Assembly: GCF_009649845.1 (NCBI RefSeq)
Contig: NZ_WJIE01000001.1
Coordinates: forward strand, 310,001-374,000
Reading direction: 5' to 3'
Source of the DNA: Polyangium spumosum
GTDB lineage: Bacteria > Myxococcota_A > Polyangia > Polyangiales > Polyangiaceae
DNA length: 64,000 bases
A program made the position numbers and the translations under genes. The notes below the pieces were generated by a model. That model saw only the letters and a list, made by a program, of their open reading frames with translations. It searched no databases and was not told where the DNA came from. Positions 1-7,728 of this stretch are shown here, in pieces. How positions within the stretch are numbered: the first letter of the stretch is position 1; the number at the start of each line of letters is the position of its first letter.

Positions 1-594
1 GCTGAGCTCGCGCTCGAAGCCCATCGAGAGCATCTCGTCACACTCGTCGAGCACGAGCAGGCGGATGCCCTTCGGATCGAGCGTGCCGCGGCGCAGGTGA
101 TCGAGCACGCGACCGGGCGTGCCCACGATGACCTGCGCGCCCGCCGCGATCGCGTCGATCTGCCGCGGCATCGGCGCGCCGCCGTACACGGGCACGACAC
201 GCACGCCCTTGCGCTTGCCGAGCCGCTCGATCTCGGCCGTCACCTGGAGCGCGAGCTCACGCGTGGGGCAAAGCGCCAAGACCTGCACGTGCGCGACCGA
301 GCGCTTCACGAGGTGATCGACGATCGGGAGCCCGAAGGCCGCCGTCTTTCCGGTGCCGGTGCGCGCTTGCACCACGGCGTCGCGCCCGCGCGTCGCGGGC
401 TCCCACACGGCGACCTGCACCGGCGTGGGGTTCATGTAGCCGATCTCGGCCAGCGTCTCGCGCAGCTCGCTCGAGAGGGGCAAGACCTCGAAGGTCGGCG
501 CGGTCGCGGCCGCCTGGCCGGCCGTCGCTGCGGGATCACTCGTGCGAGCCTCGGAGGCGTTCGCGCCCTGGGAGGTGGGATTCTGGTCTGTCAT
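1..594 (-). CDS. DEAD-box RNA helicase, N-terminal part (cut by window edge)
   Basis: The first 198 codons of an ATP-dependent RNA helicase that would remodel RNA or ribonucleoprotein; the rest lies left of the window. In order I read a low-complexity Ala/Thr leader (about residues 1-35), a Q-motif region (PTPVQ), motif I ARTGTGKT, motif Ia PTRELALQ, motif Ib GTPGR and motif II DECD followed by MLSMGF. Motif II is DECD rather than the usual DEAD. The ATG at 594 is chosen because the leader runs in frame into the Q motif; no strong ribosome site is visible. It lies 18 bases after the small membrane protein at 613-1104 and may share its transcript. Confidence 0.9.
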   Translation of the reverse strand, partial: MTDQNPTSQGANASEARTSDPAATAGQAAATAPTFEVLPLSSELRETLAEIGYMNPTPVQVAVWEPATRGRDAVVQARTGTGKTAAFGLPIVDHLVKRSVAHVQVLALCPTRELALQVTAEIERLGKRKGVRVVPVYGGAPMPRQIDAIAAGAQVIVGTPGRVLDHLRRGTLDPKGIRLLVLDECDEMLSMGFERELS

Positions 595-612
595 TCGTCG
601 CCGCTCTGGATA

Positions 613-1104
613 TCAGGGGCCCTTGGGGGGTGCGCTGGCTTTCGCGAGATCGGTGTTCACGATCTCCTGCACCTGGCGCCGCAGCGGGGCCAGGTCCGAA
701 GCCTCCCGCCGCGCTGCATGTTCCTCCGCATAGCGGAGCCGCTCGATGGCGTCGAGAGCGCCCTTGTCCTTCGCCGACGCCTTGCAGGTGGTCGCGACGC
801 CCTCGAAGTACTGCCACTCGGGCTCGAGCGCCGCCCGAAACCGCGCGATCGCCCCGTCCTCGCCGTCCGTGCCGGGCGCCGCCGCCCGGGCCCGATCGAC
901 GGCCCCGATGAGCGCCCGGAGGCCCTCATGGCAAGCCCCGTACGGGGAAGGGGGGTGCTCCGTGAAGAACACCTGCACGGAGATCTGGATGGTGCCCGCG
1001 AGGCAGGTCGCGCCGATGATGCCGTAATAAATCGCCCCCGCGACCGTGCGGCCGCGCCTTCGGGCGGATACGGGCCTCTTCGGCCTCTCGGGAGCGGCAT
1101 CCAT
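613..1104 (-). CDS. Uncharacterised single-pass membrane protein
   Basis: 163 residues, family not recognised. A short Arg-rich N-terminus (RPKRPVSARRRGR) precedes one hydrophobic segment at about residues 19-40 (AGAIYYGIIGATCLAGTIQI). The remainder is a hydrophilic helical domain containing two Cys residues, which would be periplasmic if the positive-inside rule holds. The ATG at 1104 is preferred over an upstream in-frame start, because the extension would be an Arg-rich reading of the neighbouring TPR gene. It sits between the TPR gene and the helicase with 18-20 base gaps, so the three are probably co-transcribed. No function is proposed. Confidence 0.75.
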   Translation of the reverse strand: MDAAPERPKRPVSARRRGRTVAGAIYYGIIGATCLAGTIQISVQVFFTEHPPSPYGACHEGLRALIGAVDRARAAAPGTDGEDGAIARFRAALEPEWQYFEGVATTCKASAKDKGALDAIERLRYAEEHAARREASDLAPLRRQVQEIVNTDLAKASAPPKGP

Positions 1105-1124
1105 CGGCGAACGATCCGCGCCCG

Positions 1125-2141
1125 TCAGTTGAGCTCGCTCTCCGGGCGTTCGGCCTGCTCGGCCTCGAGGAAGGTCGCGGTGATCTCCCGCTCGAGCGCG
1201 AGGCTGATCTCCCGCTCGATGCCCTCGACGCTGCCAGCGAGCCTGGCCACGTTGATCGCATACACGAAGATCCGCGCGCAAGGCACATCCGCGCGCCCGC
1301 CACGAGAGAGGTCGTCCGACATGAGCCCATCCAGCAAGACGAGCGCTCGCGGGTCGACGCCCTCGGCCACGAGCTCCATGCCGGGGACGTCGGAGACGTA
1401 CACGTCGGCCGCATCGACGTACCGACGCAAGACCGGGTTCAGCCCGGCGATCGCCTTCTGCGCGATCCCGGCGAACGCCTCGCGCCCCGGCGCCCAGGGA
1501 GGCAGCCCCATCTCGATGTCGAGCTCACGCGCATGCAAGAAGGCCTGCGTCGCGCCCCGCATGTCGCCGCGTTCGTCGCGCACGAGCCCGAGGTAGTAGT
1601 ACGCCTCCACGTGCCGCGGATCCTTCATCGCCGCCTCTTCCACGAGCCGCGCGGCCCGCTCCGTCTGCCCGATCTCGTAAAGCGCGCGCCCGACGAGGAA
1701 GGTATGATTGGGGTTGTCGTACGGCCCGCTCGGAATCCGCTCGACGACACGAGCGGCCTCCTCCGTGTCCCCCTTCGCGAGGAGGGCATCGAACTTGAGG
1801 AGGAGGGCATCGATGATCTCCTCGTCGACCTCGGCGAGATCGAGGGCCTGGTCGCACATCTCGATCGCCTGGTCGTACTCGCCGAGCGGATGGATGTACA
1901 CCTCGGCCGCGTTGAGCATGGCCTCGAGGTAGGTGTCATCGAGGGCGATGGCCTGCCGATAATTCTCGATCGCCTCCTCGCCGTCGCCTTCGAGGGCCGC
2001 GACGTAACCCAGGAGGTTGTGAGCCTCGGGAGAATTGGGATCGAGCTCCAGCGCTCGGCGCGCCGAAGCCTCGGCGCCGCGGGTATCCCCACGCTGAACG
2101 AGATCCCACCCGCGATCGAGGTGGGCCGAGAACTGGTCCAT
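1125..2141 (-). CDS. TPR protein with degenerate zincin-like C-terminus
   Basis: 338 residues, no signal peptide, so probably cytoplasmic. Residues about 1-205 are tetratricopeptide repeats (for example ALELDPNSPEAHNLLGY and AMKDPRHVEAYYYLG), a protein-interaction scaffold. Residues about 220-325 resemble the small zincin metallopeptidase family (PF06262): a VYVSDVPG-like strand, then RIFVYAINVARLAG, then a helix where the family carries HExxH. Here that helix reads LEREITATF, so the metal-binding His residues are missing while the Glu is kept. I infer a non-catalytic protein. First of a likely three-gene transcript with the membrane protein and helicase. Confidence 0.85.
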   Translation of the reverse strand: MDQFSAHLDRGWDLVQRGDTRGAEASARRALELDPNSPEAHNLLGYVAALEGDGEEAIENYRQAIALDDTYLEAMLNAAEVYIHPLGEYDQAIEMCDQALDLAEVDEEIIDALLLKFDALLAKGDTEEAARVVERIPSGPYDNPNHTFLVGRALYEIGQTERAARLVEEAAMKDPRHVEAYYYLGLVRDERGDMRGATQAFLHARELDIEMGLPPWAPGREAFAGIAQKAIAGLNPVLRRYVDAADVYVSDVPGMELVAEGVDPRALVLLDGLMSDDLSRGGRADVPCARIFVYAINVARLAGSVEGIEREISLALEREITATFLEAEQAERPESELN

Positions 2142-2191
2142 GACGGCCTCAACAACTGTTCCCTCCTCCGCCCCGCGTCAAGTTGTTCAAG

Positions 2192-2219
2192 AGGGGGCGG
2201 GCTCGATGGCCCGCCCCCT
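2192..2219. terminator. GC-rich hairpin between L,D-transpeptidase and TPR gene
   Basis: Perfect 11-bp inverted repeat AGGGGGCGGGC (2192-2202) and GCCCGCCCCCT (2209-2219) with a 6-base loop, in the gap after the leftward L,D-transpeptidase gene. There is no clear U-tract, so it may be a rho-assisted or structural terminator. Confidence 0.5.
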
Positions 2220-2332
2220 ACGGCCCTCACTCCGCTGCGCTTCGTTCGGGCCTACCCCGGGTAGGGGCTGCTGGCTCGGCTGGTATGTCCAGAGGGGCCA
2301 GGGAGGTTGGGTTCTCGGATTTTTCGGGAGCG

Positions 2333-4198
2333 TCAATCGTGGACGACGATGAGCGTGCCGCGGTTCTCGGGCGTGGACCAGACCGCGTGCCAGCCGCGCG
2401 GCAGGCGAGGCTCGCTCCAGAAGAAGATCTTCTTCGCGTCGAGCGGCGAGAGGTTCACGCAGCCGTGGCTCATCTCGCGGCCGAAGTTCGAGTGCCAGAA
2501 GGCACCATGCAGCGCGTACGAACCCTCGAAGTACGCGACGTACGGGACGTCCTCGATGCTGTACGGCAAGTCGCCCGCGACCGTGCCGTCGCCATCCATG
2601 GTCACGGCGACGTGCTTCTCGCGGATCCGGAACGTGCCCTTCACCGTCGAGTGATCCTTCTTCTTGTTCTTCGACCTCCGACCCGGCGACACGAGCGCCG
2701 CGTAGACGGGTTTGTCCCCCTCCATCGCGAGCAGCGTCTTCCGCGTGAGGTTGACGTCGATCCACTTCTCGCCGGGCGCGAGATCCGCGGGCGGAGGCCC
2801 AGGCTCGGTGTACGTGGCGTCGACGCCCTTCATCCACCAGCCCTCGGTGGTCTGCCGGTACACGACCGACTTCACCGTCGCCGTGACGCCCGTGAGCCCG
2901 ACCGCGGTGAACCGAGGCGCCGGCCCCTTCACCTTCACGGTCTTCTGCTCTTCGTCGATCTCGAACTTCGACGACTTGGTCGCGAGGATGAAGCCGACCT
3001 GCTTCGCGCCCTCGGGGACGTCGATGCCCTGCGAGGTCGGCGGCTTGACGATGTACATGCGGTCGCTCGGCGCGACGAGGCCCGCGGTCGTCTTGTACCA
3101 GCTACGGCTGTTCCACGAGAACGTCTTGTCCACCGCGACGAAGAAGCCCTTCACCATGCGCTTGGCGACGGTGCCGTCCGCCTCGGACTCGAGCTCCTTC
3201 AGCGTGACGTTGACAGGCTTGCCCGGCTCGATCTGCTGCCACCAGGGCTTCGCCGGCTCCTCGACCGGAGGACCCGCGTCGAGCATCGCCGCGACCTCCG
3301 CCGAAGGCATGGCCGACGGCGCGCTCGGAGCGCTCGGAGCGCCTTCCTGGCTCGCCGGCGTCGTCGGGGCGTCAGCCGCCGCCGAGGCGCTCGCCGAGGG
3401 CGTCGCCGATGCCGAAGCCGTCTGATCCTTCGCCGCCGCGGCCTCTTCCTCGGCGGCCTTCGCAGCCTCCTCGGCGGCCTTCTTCTTGCGCTTGGCCTTC
3501 TTGGCCATCTCCAGGTACGGCTCGTACCTGATCATGTCCTCCTTCGAGGGGACGGATCGGTAGAGCGGCGTGCCATGCGCCGTGTTGTAGGCGTAGCGGT
3601 AGGGGAGCACCTCCTCGAGGTTCGGGGCGGTGATGCCCATGCGGACCTGAGGATTGTTGAGGTCCGTGGTCGCGTACTTGCCGCAGACGTAGCCGCCGTC
3701 GAGCAAGCGGTACCAGCCAGCCTGGCAGGAGGCGTTTTTCGTGGGGTTCGGATCCACCGGGACCTTGCCGCCGAGCCGGATGTAGCCGAGCCGCTTCTTG
3801 CTCGACTCCATCGACGGATAGACCGGCGTCTGCACCGCCAGCGCCCCGAGGAGCGGGCCGGTGTAGGGCTTCTCGGCTTCGGCGACGCTCGCGTCGGCCG
3901 CTGCGTCGACGCCCGCGTCCTGCGCGTCGGCCGGGGTCGCCGCGGCGACACGCGCCGAGGACCTGGGGGCCGGCGGGGTCGTGGGCGGCGGAGCCGGGAG
4001 CTGGCTCGCGCGAGCGGGCTTGTCGACGGAGGCGCCAGGCGGCGCGTCTCCATGGCAACCGCTGGCCCACGCGACCGCGCCCGCGAGCCCCGCGGCCACC
4101 GCGAAGCCGAAGGCGCTCGCCATGACGGTCGAAGGCGCCTTGACCTCGGGAGAGGGCGCAGGCGCAGGTTCACGAACGGCGGGCACGCGCGAGTTCAT
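2333..4198 (-). CDS. L,D-transpeptidase (YkuD) lipoprotein
   Basis: 621 residues. Predicted to make or remodel 3-3 peptidoglycan cross-links, or attach proteins to peptidoglycan, in the periplasm. After a 25-residue leader comes a hydrophobic stretch and a lipobox-like ASGC, suggesting a lipoprotein. A Pro/Ala/Asp linker follows, then an SH3-like cysteine-containing region and a Lys/Ala-rich helix. The C-terminal YkuD domain carries the His-containing YALHG and SHGCVN; the catalytic Cys is about residue 580. Start ATG 4198 (MNSRVPAV) gives a compact leader; an in-frame ATG at 4321 is an alternative. Divergent from the gene at 4429. Confidence 0.88.
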   Translation of the reverse strand: MNSRVPAVREPAPAPSPEVKAPSTVMASAFGFAVAAGLAGAVAWASGCHGDAPPGASVDKPARASQLPAPPPTTPPAPRSSARVAAATPADAQDAGVDAAADASVAEAEKPYTGPLLGALAVQTPVYPSMESSKKRLGYIRLGGKVPVDPNPTKNASCQAGWYRLLDGGYVCGKYATTDLNNPQVRMGITAPNLEEVLPYRYAYNTAHGTPLYRSVPSKEDMIRYEPYLEMAKKAKRKKKAAEEAAKAAEEEAAAAKDQTASASATPSASASAAADAPTTPASQEGAPSAPSAPSAMPSAEVAAMLDAGPPVEEPAKPWWQQIEPGKPVNVTLKELESEADGTVAKRMVKGFFVAVDKTFSWNSRSWYKTTAGLVAPSDRMYIVKPPTSQGIDVPEGAKQVGFILATKSSKFEIDEEQKTVKVKGPAPRFTAVGLTGVTATVKSVVYRQTTEGWWMKGVDATYTEPGPPPADLAPGEKWIDVNLTRKTLLAMEGDKPVYAALVSPGRRSKNKKKDHSTVKGTFRIREKHVAVTMDGDGTVAGDLPYSIEDVPYVAYFEGSYALHGAFWHSNFGREMSHGCVNLSPLDAKKIFFWSEPRLPRGWHAVWSTPENRGTLIVVHD

Positions 4199-4331
4199 CG
4201 CCGCGCGGGGCCGATCTTGTTCACGCCGAGGCCGATCCACTGGAGAGCTTCCCATCGCCGAAAAAAGCGCCTCGTCTTCTCGAACAGACGGGCTCGGGGG
4301 TCTTCGTACCCGGTCTTGCATCGTCGATCCA

Positions 4332-4352
4332 GTTCTCTGCAAAAGGGAGAAC
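4332..4352. promoter_or_regulatory. Inverted repeat in divergent promoter region
   Basis: Arms GTTCTC (4332-4337) and GAGAAC (4347-4352) lie within the 230-base gap between two divergent genes. This is a possible operator; no regulator can be named. Confidence 0.25.
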
Positions 4353-4428
4353 AAAGGCCCGTGGAAGGACCGTGCCAAGGAGCACGCACGCCCATGACGC
4401 CCGGCGCAGCGCTGCTACCGTAGGGTCC

Positions 4429-5943
4429 GTGGAGCAGCGGACGCGGCCCCGTGGCCGGCAAGACACGAAAGCGGCGCCGGCCACACCCCTCTCGCGGGTG
4501 CGCGCGGCCGCTCCGCGCGCCTTCGTGGTTGCCCTGACGGTCGCGCTCCTCCTGCACGTGCCGCTGCTCCCGACGCGGCTGTTCGCATGGCTCTCGCTGC
4601 TCTTCGGCGAAGAGATGTCGATGGTCGACATGGATGGAGAGGTCGTGATCCCGATCGATCTCGACCTCGTGCCCGGAGAAACCGCAGAGCCCGCGCCCGC
4701 GCCGGACCCGGAGCCCGGCGTCGCAGAGCCCGATCCCAGCGCCGAACCCACGAAAGCAGCCGAGCCAAAGCCCAAGCCCAAGAAGAAGCCAGAGCCGGCC
4801 GACGCAGGCCCGGACGCAGAGGCGCCGGACGCAGGCCCGGACGCAGACGACGCAGACGCAGGCGCGCCCGACGCCGCGCCGCTCGAAGCGGATGCAGGCG
4901 CGGAGACCCCGGACGCGGGAGCGCCGATCGCGGAGCTGCCCGACGCCGGCCCGGATGCGGAAGCGGTCGCCGCCGCGGACGCAGGTCCCGACGCAGAGGC
5001 CCCGGCGCCCGTCGCGGCGCTGCCCGACGCGGGCGCGGACGCCGGCGGGCCAAAGCTCAAGGATCCACTCGCGGTCGCAGGTTCGGCCGCGAATGTCGCC
5101 GCGAAGAACCCGAACGTCCAGGTGCTCATCGCCGGCGACAGGATCCGCAAGCACGAGCTCGGGACGTGGTTCAGCCGGATCCTCGTGGGCATCCCGCAGT
5201 GGCAGTCGTTCTTCAAGGACACGCCGATCGATCCGATCCGCGACCTCGATCACCTGCTCATCGCCGGGCCGCAGTTCCGGGACTCGCGCAAGGTCGTGGC
5301 GGTGATGGACTTCAACGTGCCCGAGCCGAAGATCCGCGCCGCGGTCGACGCCATCGTCAAGCGCAGCGATCCGCCGGGGCGCTGGCTCGAGGACACGCCC
5401 GTGCCCGCGGCGATCGCCAAGGCCGACAAGGGCGAGCGCATCTTCGCGCTGGTCCCGGGCAAACGGATGCTCGTCGTCCTGCCCGCCGACGCGAAGGGCG
5501 AGCTCGCCAAGGTGAAGTCGACCAAGGGCTTCAACAAGTCGAGCGCCGTCGGGATCGCGCTCTCGATGGTCACGCCGCACCGGGCCTTCAAGGGCCTGCC
5601 CTTCCAGATCCCCGACACGTTCAAGTGGCTGCGGCTCTCGGTGACGCCGACGGACGACGGCGGGGCCGACGTGCTGCTCGAGGCCCTGGACAAGGACGCG
5701 GCCCTCGCCCAGAAGCACGCCGACGAGCTCGGCCCGATCGTCGAGGGCTTCCGGAAGGTGGAAATCCCCTTCATCGGCCGGTTCGAGGTCCTCGGTCCGA
5801 CGCCGTTCACCGCCGAGGGAGACCTGGTCCGCGCCACCACGCACGTGACGAACAAGCAGCTCAAATACATCATGAGCGCCGTCGAGCAGCAGCTCGCAAA
5901 ACAAGCGAAGGCCGCGGAAGAGGCCGGGAAAAAGGCGCCTTGA
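4429..5943 (+). CDS. Membrane-anchored protein with Asp-Ala-Gly-rich linker
   Basis: 504 residues, family not recognised. One membrane segment (AFVVALTVALLLHVPLLPTRLFAWLSLLF, about residues 30-60) is followed by Pro/Glu- and Lys/Pro-rich stretches. Next comes a long linker of repeated DAGPDAEAP-type units (nucleotides about 4797-5050), then a roughly 290-residue globular domain starting near LKDPLAVAGSAANV. The TM, Pro/Lys linker and C-terminal domain resemble the layout of TonB-type proteins, but the terminal domain is not one I recognise as TonB. GTG 4429 is chosen as start; ATG 4372 would run into the divergent promoter region. Confidence 0.75.
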   Translation: MEQRTRPRGRQDTKAAPATPLSRVRAAAPRAFVVALTVALLLHVPLLPTRLFAWLSLLFGEEMSMVDMDGEVVIPIDLDLVPGETAEPAPAPDPEPGVAEPDPSAEPTKAAEPKPKPKKKPEPADAGPDAEAPDAGPDADDADAGAPDAAPLEADAGAETPDAGAPIAELPDAGPDAEAVAAADAGPDAEAPAPVAALPDAGADAGGPKLKDPLAVAGSAANVAAKNPNVQVLIAGDRIRKHELGTWFSRILVGIPQWQSFFKDTPIDPIRDLDHLLIAGPQFRDSRKVVAVMDFNVPEPKIRAAVDAIVKRSDPPGRWLEDTPVPAAIAKADKGERIFALVPGKRMLVVLPADAKGELAKVKSTKGFNKSSAVGIALSMVTPHRAFKGLPFQIPDTFKWLRLSVTPTDDGGADVLLEALDKDAALAQKHADELGPIVEGFRKVEIPFIGRFEVLGPTPFTAEGDLVRATTHVTNKQLKYIMSAVEQQLAKQAKAAEEAGKKAP

Positions 5944-6048
5944 TGCGCGCTGGCCCAGGCCACACGACCTTCGAAAGGACCGGAAGACTAGCCAGGACGC
6001 GCGCGTTCGGTTAAGTCGACCCGCGCGCGACGCGCGACAGAGCACGCC

Positions 6049-7230
6049 ATGCCTGCCGATCAAACGCCTCACGAAGTCCTCGCCGAGCTCGCCAGTCATC
6101 CGCGCGGCGACGATCTGGCCCGCCTCGTCCACGCCATCGCGTTCGCCTGCGCCGACGAGCGAAGGACCTCGCTGCCCGACGGGGCCCGTGACGCCGCCGC
6201 GCGCCTCGGGCTCTCGAGCGAGGACGCCGAGACCCCCTTCGGCAACGTGCTCGCCGCCCTCGAGAGGAGCCCGAACGAGCCCACGGGGCCCGCGACACGC
6301 GCGCTCCTGTCCGCGCTCCTCGCCCGCGGCATCGCGCTCGCCCCGCCGGAAGGCGTGGAGGCCGAGCGGCGCGTGATCGAGGCGCTCGCGTGGGTCGCCG
6401 CGCACACGCCGCTCGACGCGCTCTCCGCGATCGACGCGGCGCTCGGCCCGAAGGCCGACGGGCTCTGGCGAGAAGCCGCGGCCCTCGTGAAGAGAGCCGA
6501 CGAAGGCGCCGCGCCGCTCGTCGGCCGAGCTGGGGCGCTCGTGGTGGCCGCAGCGCTCGGCGCGAGCTCGTCGCTCGCAGCGCGGGACGAGGCCCAGACG
6601 CTCGCAGCCGAGGCGCGTGATCCCGTGGTGCGCGCGCTCCTCCAGGACGCGCGCAAGCCCGGCGCCGCCGCGGCCGCCGGTGAGCTCGTGCCGCCGCCGC
6701 GAGGGCCGCTGGCGCTCGTGCTGCTCGCCGTGACGGGGCTGCTCTTCGTTCTCCCGGTCGCCCGCCTGCTCGGGCGCTTCGTGCTGCGGTACCGCTGTCC
6801 CGCGGAGATGCGGGTCTCGCCGCGATCGATCACGGTGCTCGCGAAGACGGAGCTGCTCGGGCGTACGGTGCGCGAGCGGGAGATGGTCTTCCCGGTCGAG
6901 GGGCTCACGCGCGTGGCGCGCGAGGTGCGGTATCCGCGGCTCGCGATGTACGCGGGCCTGTTCGCGCTGGCGATCGGCAGCTACGTGGGCATCTCGCTCT
7001 TCGTCGACGGTGCGCGCGCGGGCTCGCCGGATCTGCTCGGCATGGGCGCGCTGCTCGTGGCCGTCTCCATCGCGATCGACTTCGCCCTGACGAACCTGAT
7101 GCCCGCCGCGCGAGGTCGCTGCCGGGTGGTGCTCGTGCCGCAGAAGGGCCCGACGGTCGCGCTCGGCCGCCTCGATCCGACGCTCGCGGACAGCGCGCTC
7201 GGCCGCCTGGCCCAGGGCAGCTCGTCCTGA
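6049..7230 (+). CDS. Uncharacterised three-TM protein
   Basis: 393 residues. The N-terminal 210 residues form an Ala/Leu-rich helical soluble region. Three hydrophobic segments follow: LALVLLAVTGLLFVLPVARLL, LAMYAGLFALAIGSYVGISLFV and LLGMGALLVAVSIAIDFAL. Between the first two lies a short beta-rich stretch (ITVLAKTELLGRTVREREMVFPVEGL) that could be a small cytoplasmic domain. I do not recognise the family. ATG 6049 opens the frame about 105 bases after the previous gene. Confidence 0.75.
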   Translation: MPADQTPHEVLAELASHPRGDDLARLVHAIAFACADERRTSLPDGARDAAARLGLSSEDAETPFGNVLAALERSPNEPTGPATRALLSALLARGIALAPPEGVEAERRVIEALAWVAAHTPLDALSAIDAALGPKADGLWREAAALVKRADEGAAPLVGRAGALVVAAALGASSSLAARDEAQTLAAEARDPVVRALLQDARKPGAAAAAGELVPPPRGPLALVLLAVTGLLFVLPVARLLGRFVLRYRCPAEMRVSPRSITVLAKTELLGRTVREREMVFPVEGLTRVAREVRYPRLAMYAGLFALAIGSYVGISLFVDGARAGSPDLLGMGALLVAVSIAIDFALTNLMPAARGRCRVVLVPQKGPTVALGRLDPTLADSALGRLAQGSSS

Positions 7231-7416
7231 GCGTCGAGCCCGACCTGCTCGGAAAAACGATCGACAATTTGGCCCGACGCGCGCGCCTCGGATAGGGGAC
7301 GACGTGTACCGGCGATCCGGCGCGCCGTCGCGCGGCCGGGTGGCGAGGACCGACCCAGGAGCCTGCGCGTGGTGCGCGGCCGAGGCGGCAGCCTGCCGGA
7401 TCGGGAGAGGTGTCTC

Positions 7417-7677
7417 ATGCGACGCAAGAGCGAGATGCTGGCGGAGCTCAAGCTGATGTTGAACGAGGCCCTCCGCGCGCAAGGCGCGGGCGAGAGCTAC
7501 ACGAAGCTCGCCAAGGCGCAGGGCGCGGTCGACGGGTACATGCGGGCGCTGCTCGACTCCGGCGTCGCCACGAAGCAGGAGCTGCTCGAGCTCGTCGCCG
7601 CGGAGCGGGCGCGGGTGAACGGCCCGGCCACGCGCGAGATGCTGCTGGAGACGGCCGCGGAGATCGCCGCGGCGTGA
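7417..7677 (+). CDS. Small helical protein of unknown function
   Basis: 86 residues, entirely predicted helical (MLAELKLMLNEALRAQGAG... RALLDSGVATKQELLELV), with no Cys, no signal peptide and no membrane segment. The ATG at 7417 has a good ribosome site GGGAGAGG just upstream, preferred over the in-frame start 48 bases earlier. Convergent with the long lipoprotein gene at 7729. No function can be assigned. Confidence 0.75.
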   Translation: MRRKSEMLAELKLMLNEALRAQGAGESYTKLAKAQGAVDGYMRALLDSGVATKQELLELVAAERARVNGPATREMLLETAAEIAAA

Positions 7678-7691
7678 GTTGAAGGGCAGGG

Positions 7692-7720
7692 GAGGGCGCG
7701 CCCCTGCAGAGCGCGCCCTC
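7692..7720. terminator. Bidirectional hairpin between convergent genes
   Basis: Perfect 10-bp stem GAGGGCGCGC (7692-7701) and GCGCGCCCTC (7711-7720) with a 9-base loop fills most of the 51-base gap between two convergent genes. No long U-tract on either side. Confidence 0.6.
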
Positions 7721-7728
7721 GTCGTGGT

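Noticed and set aside
4195-7482. 1095-codon minus-strand frame
   Set aside because: Runs antisense over two plus-strand genes with proper codon structure; Arg-rich and without domains.
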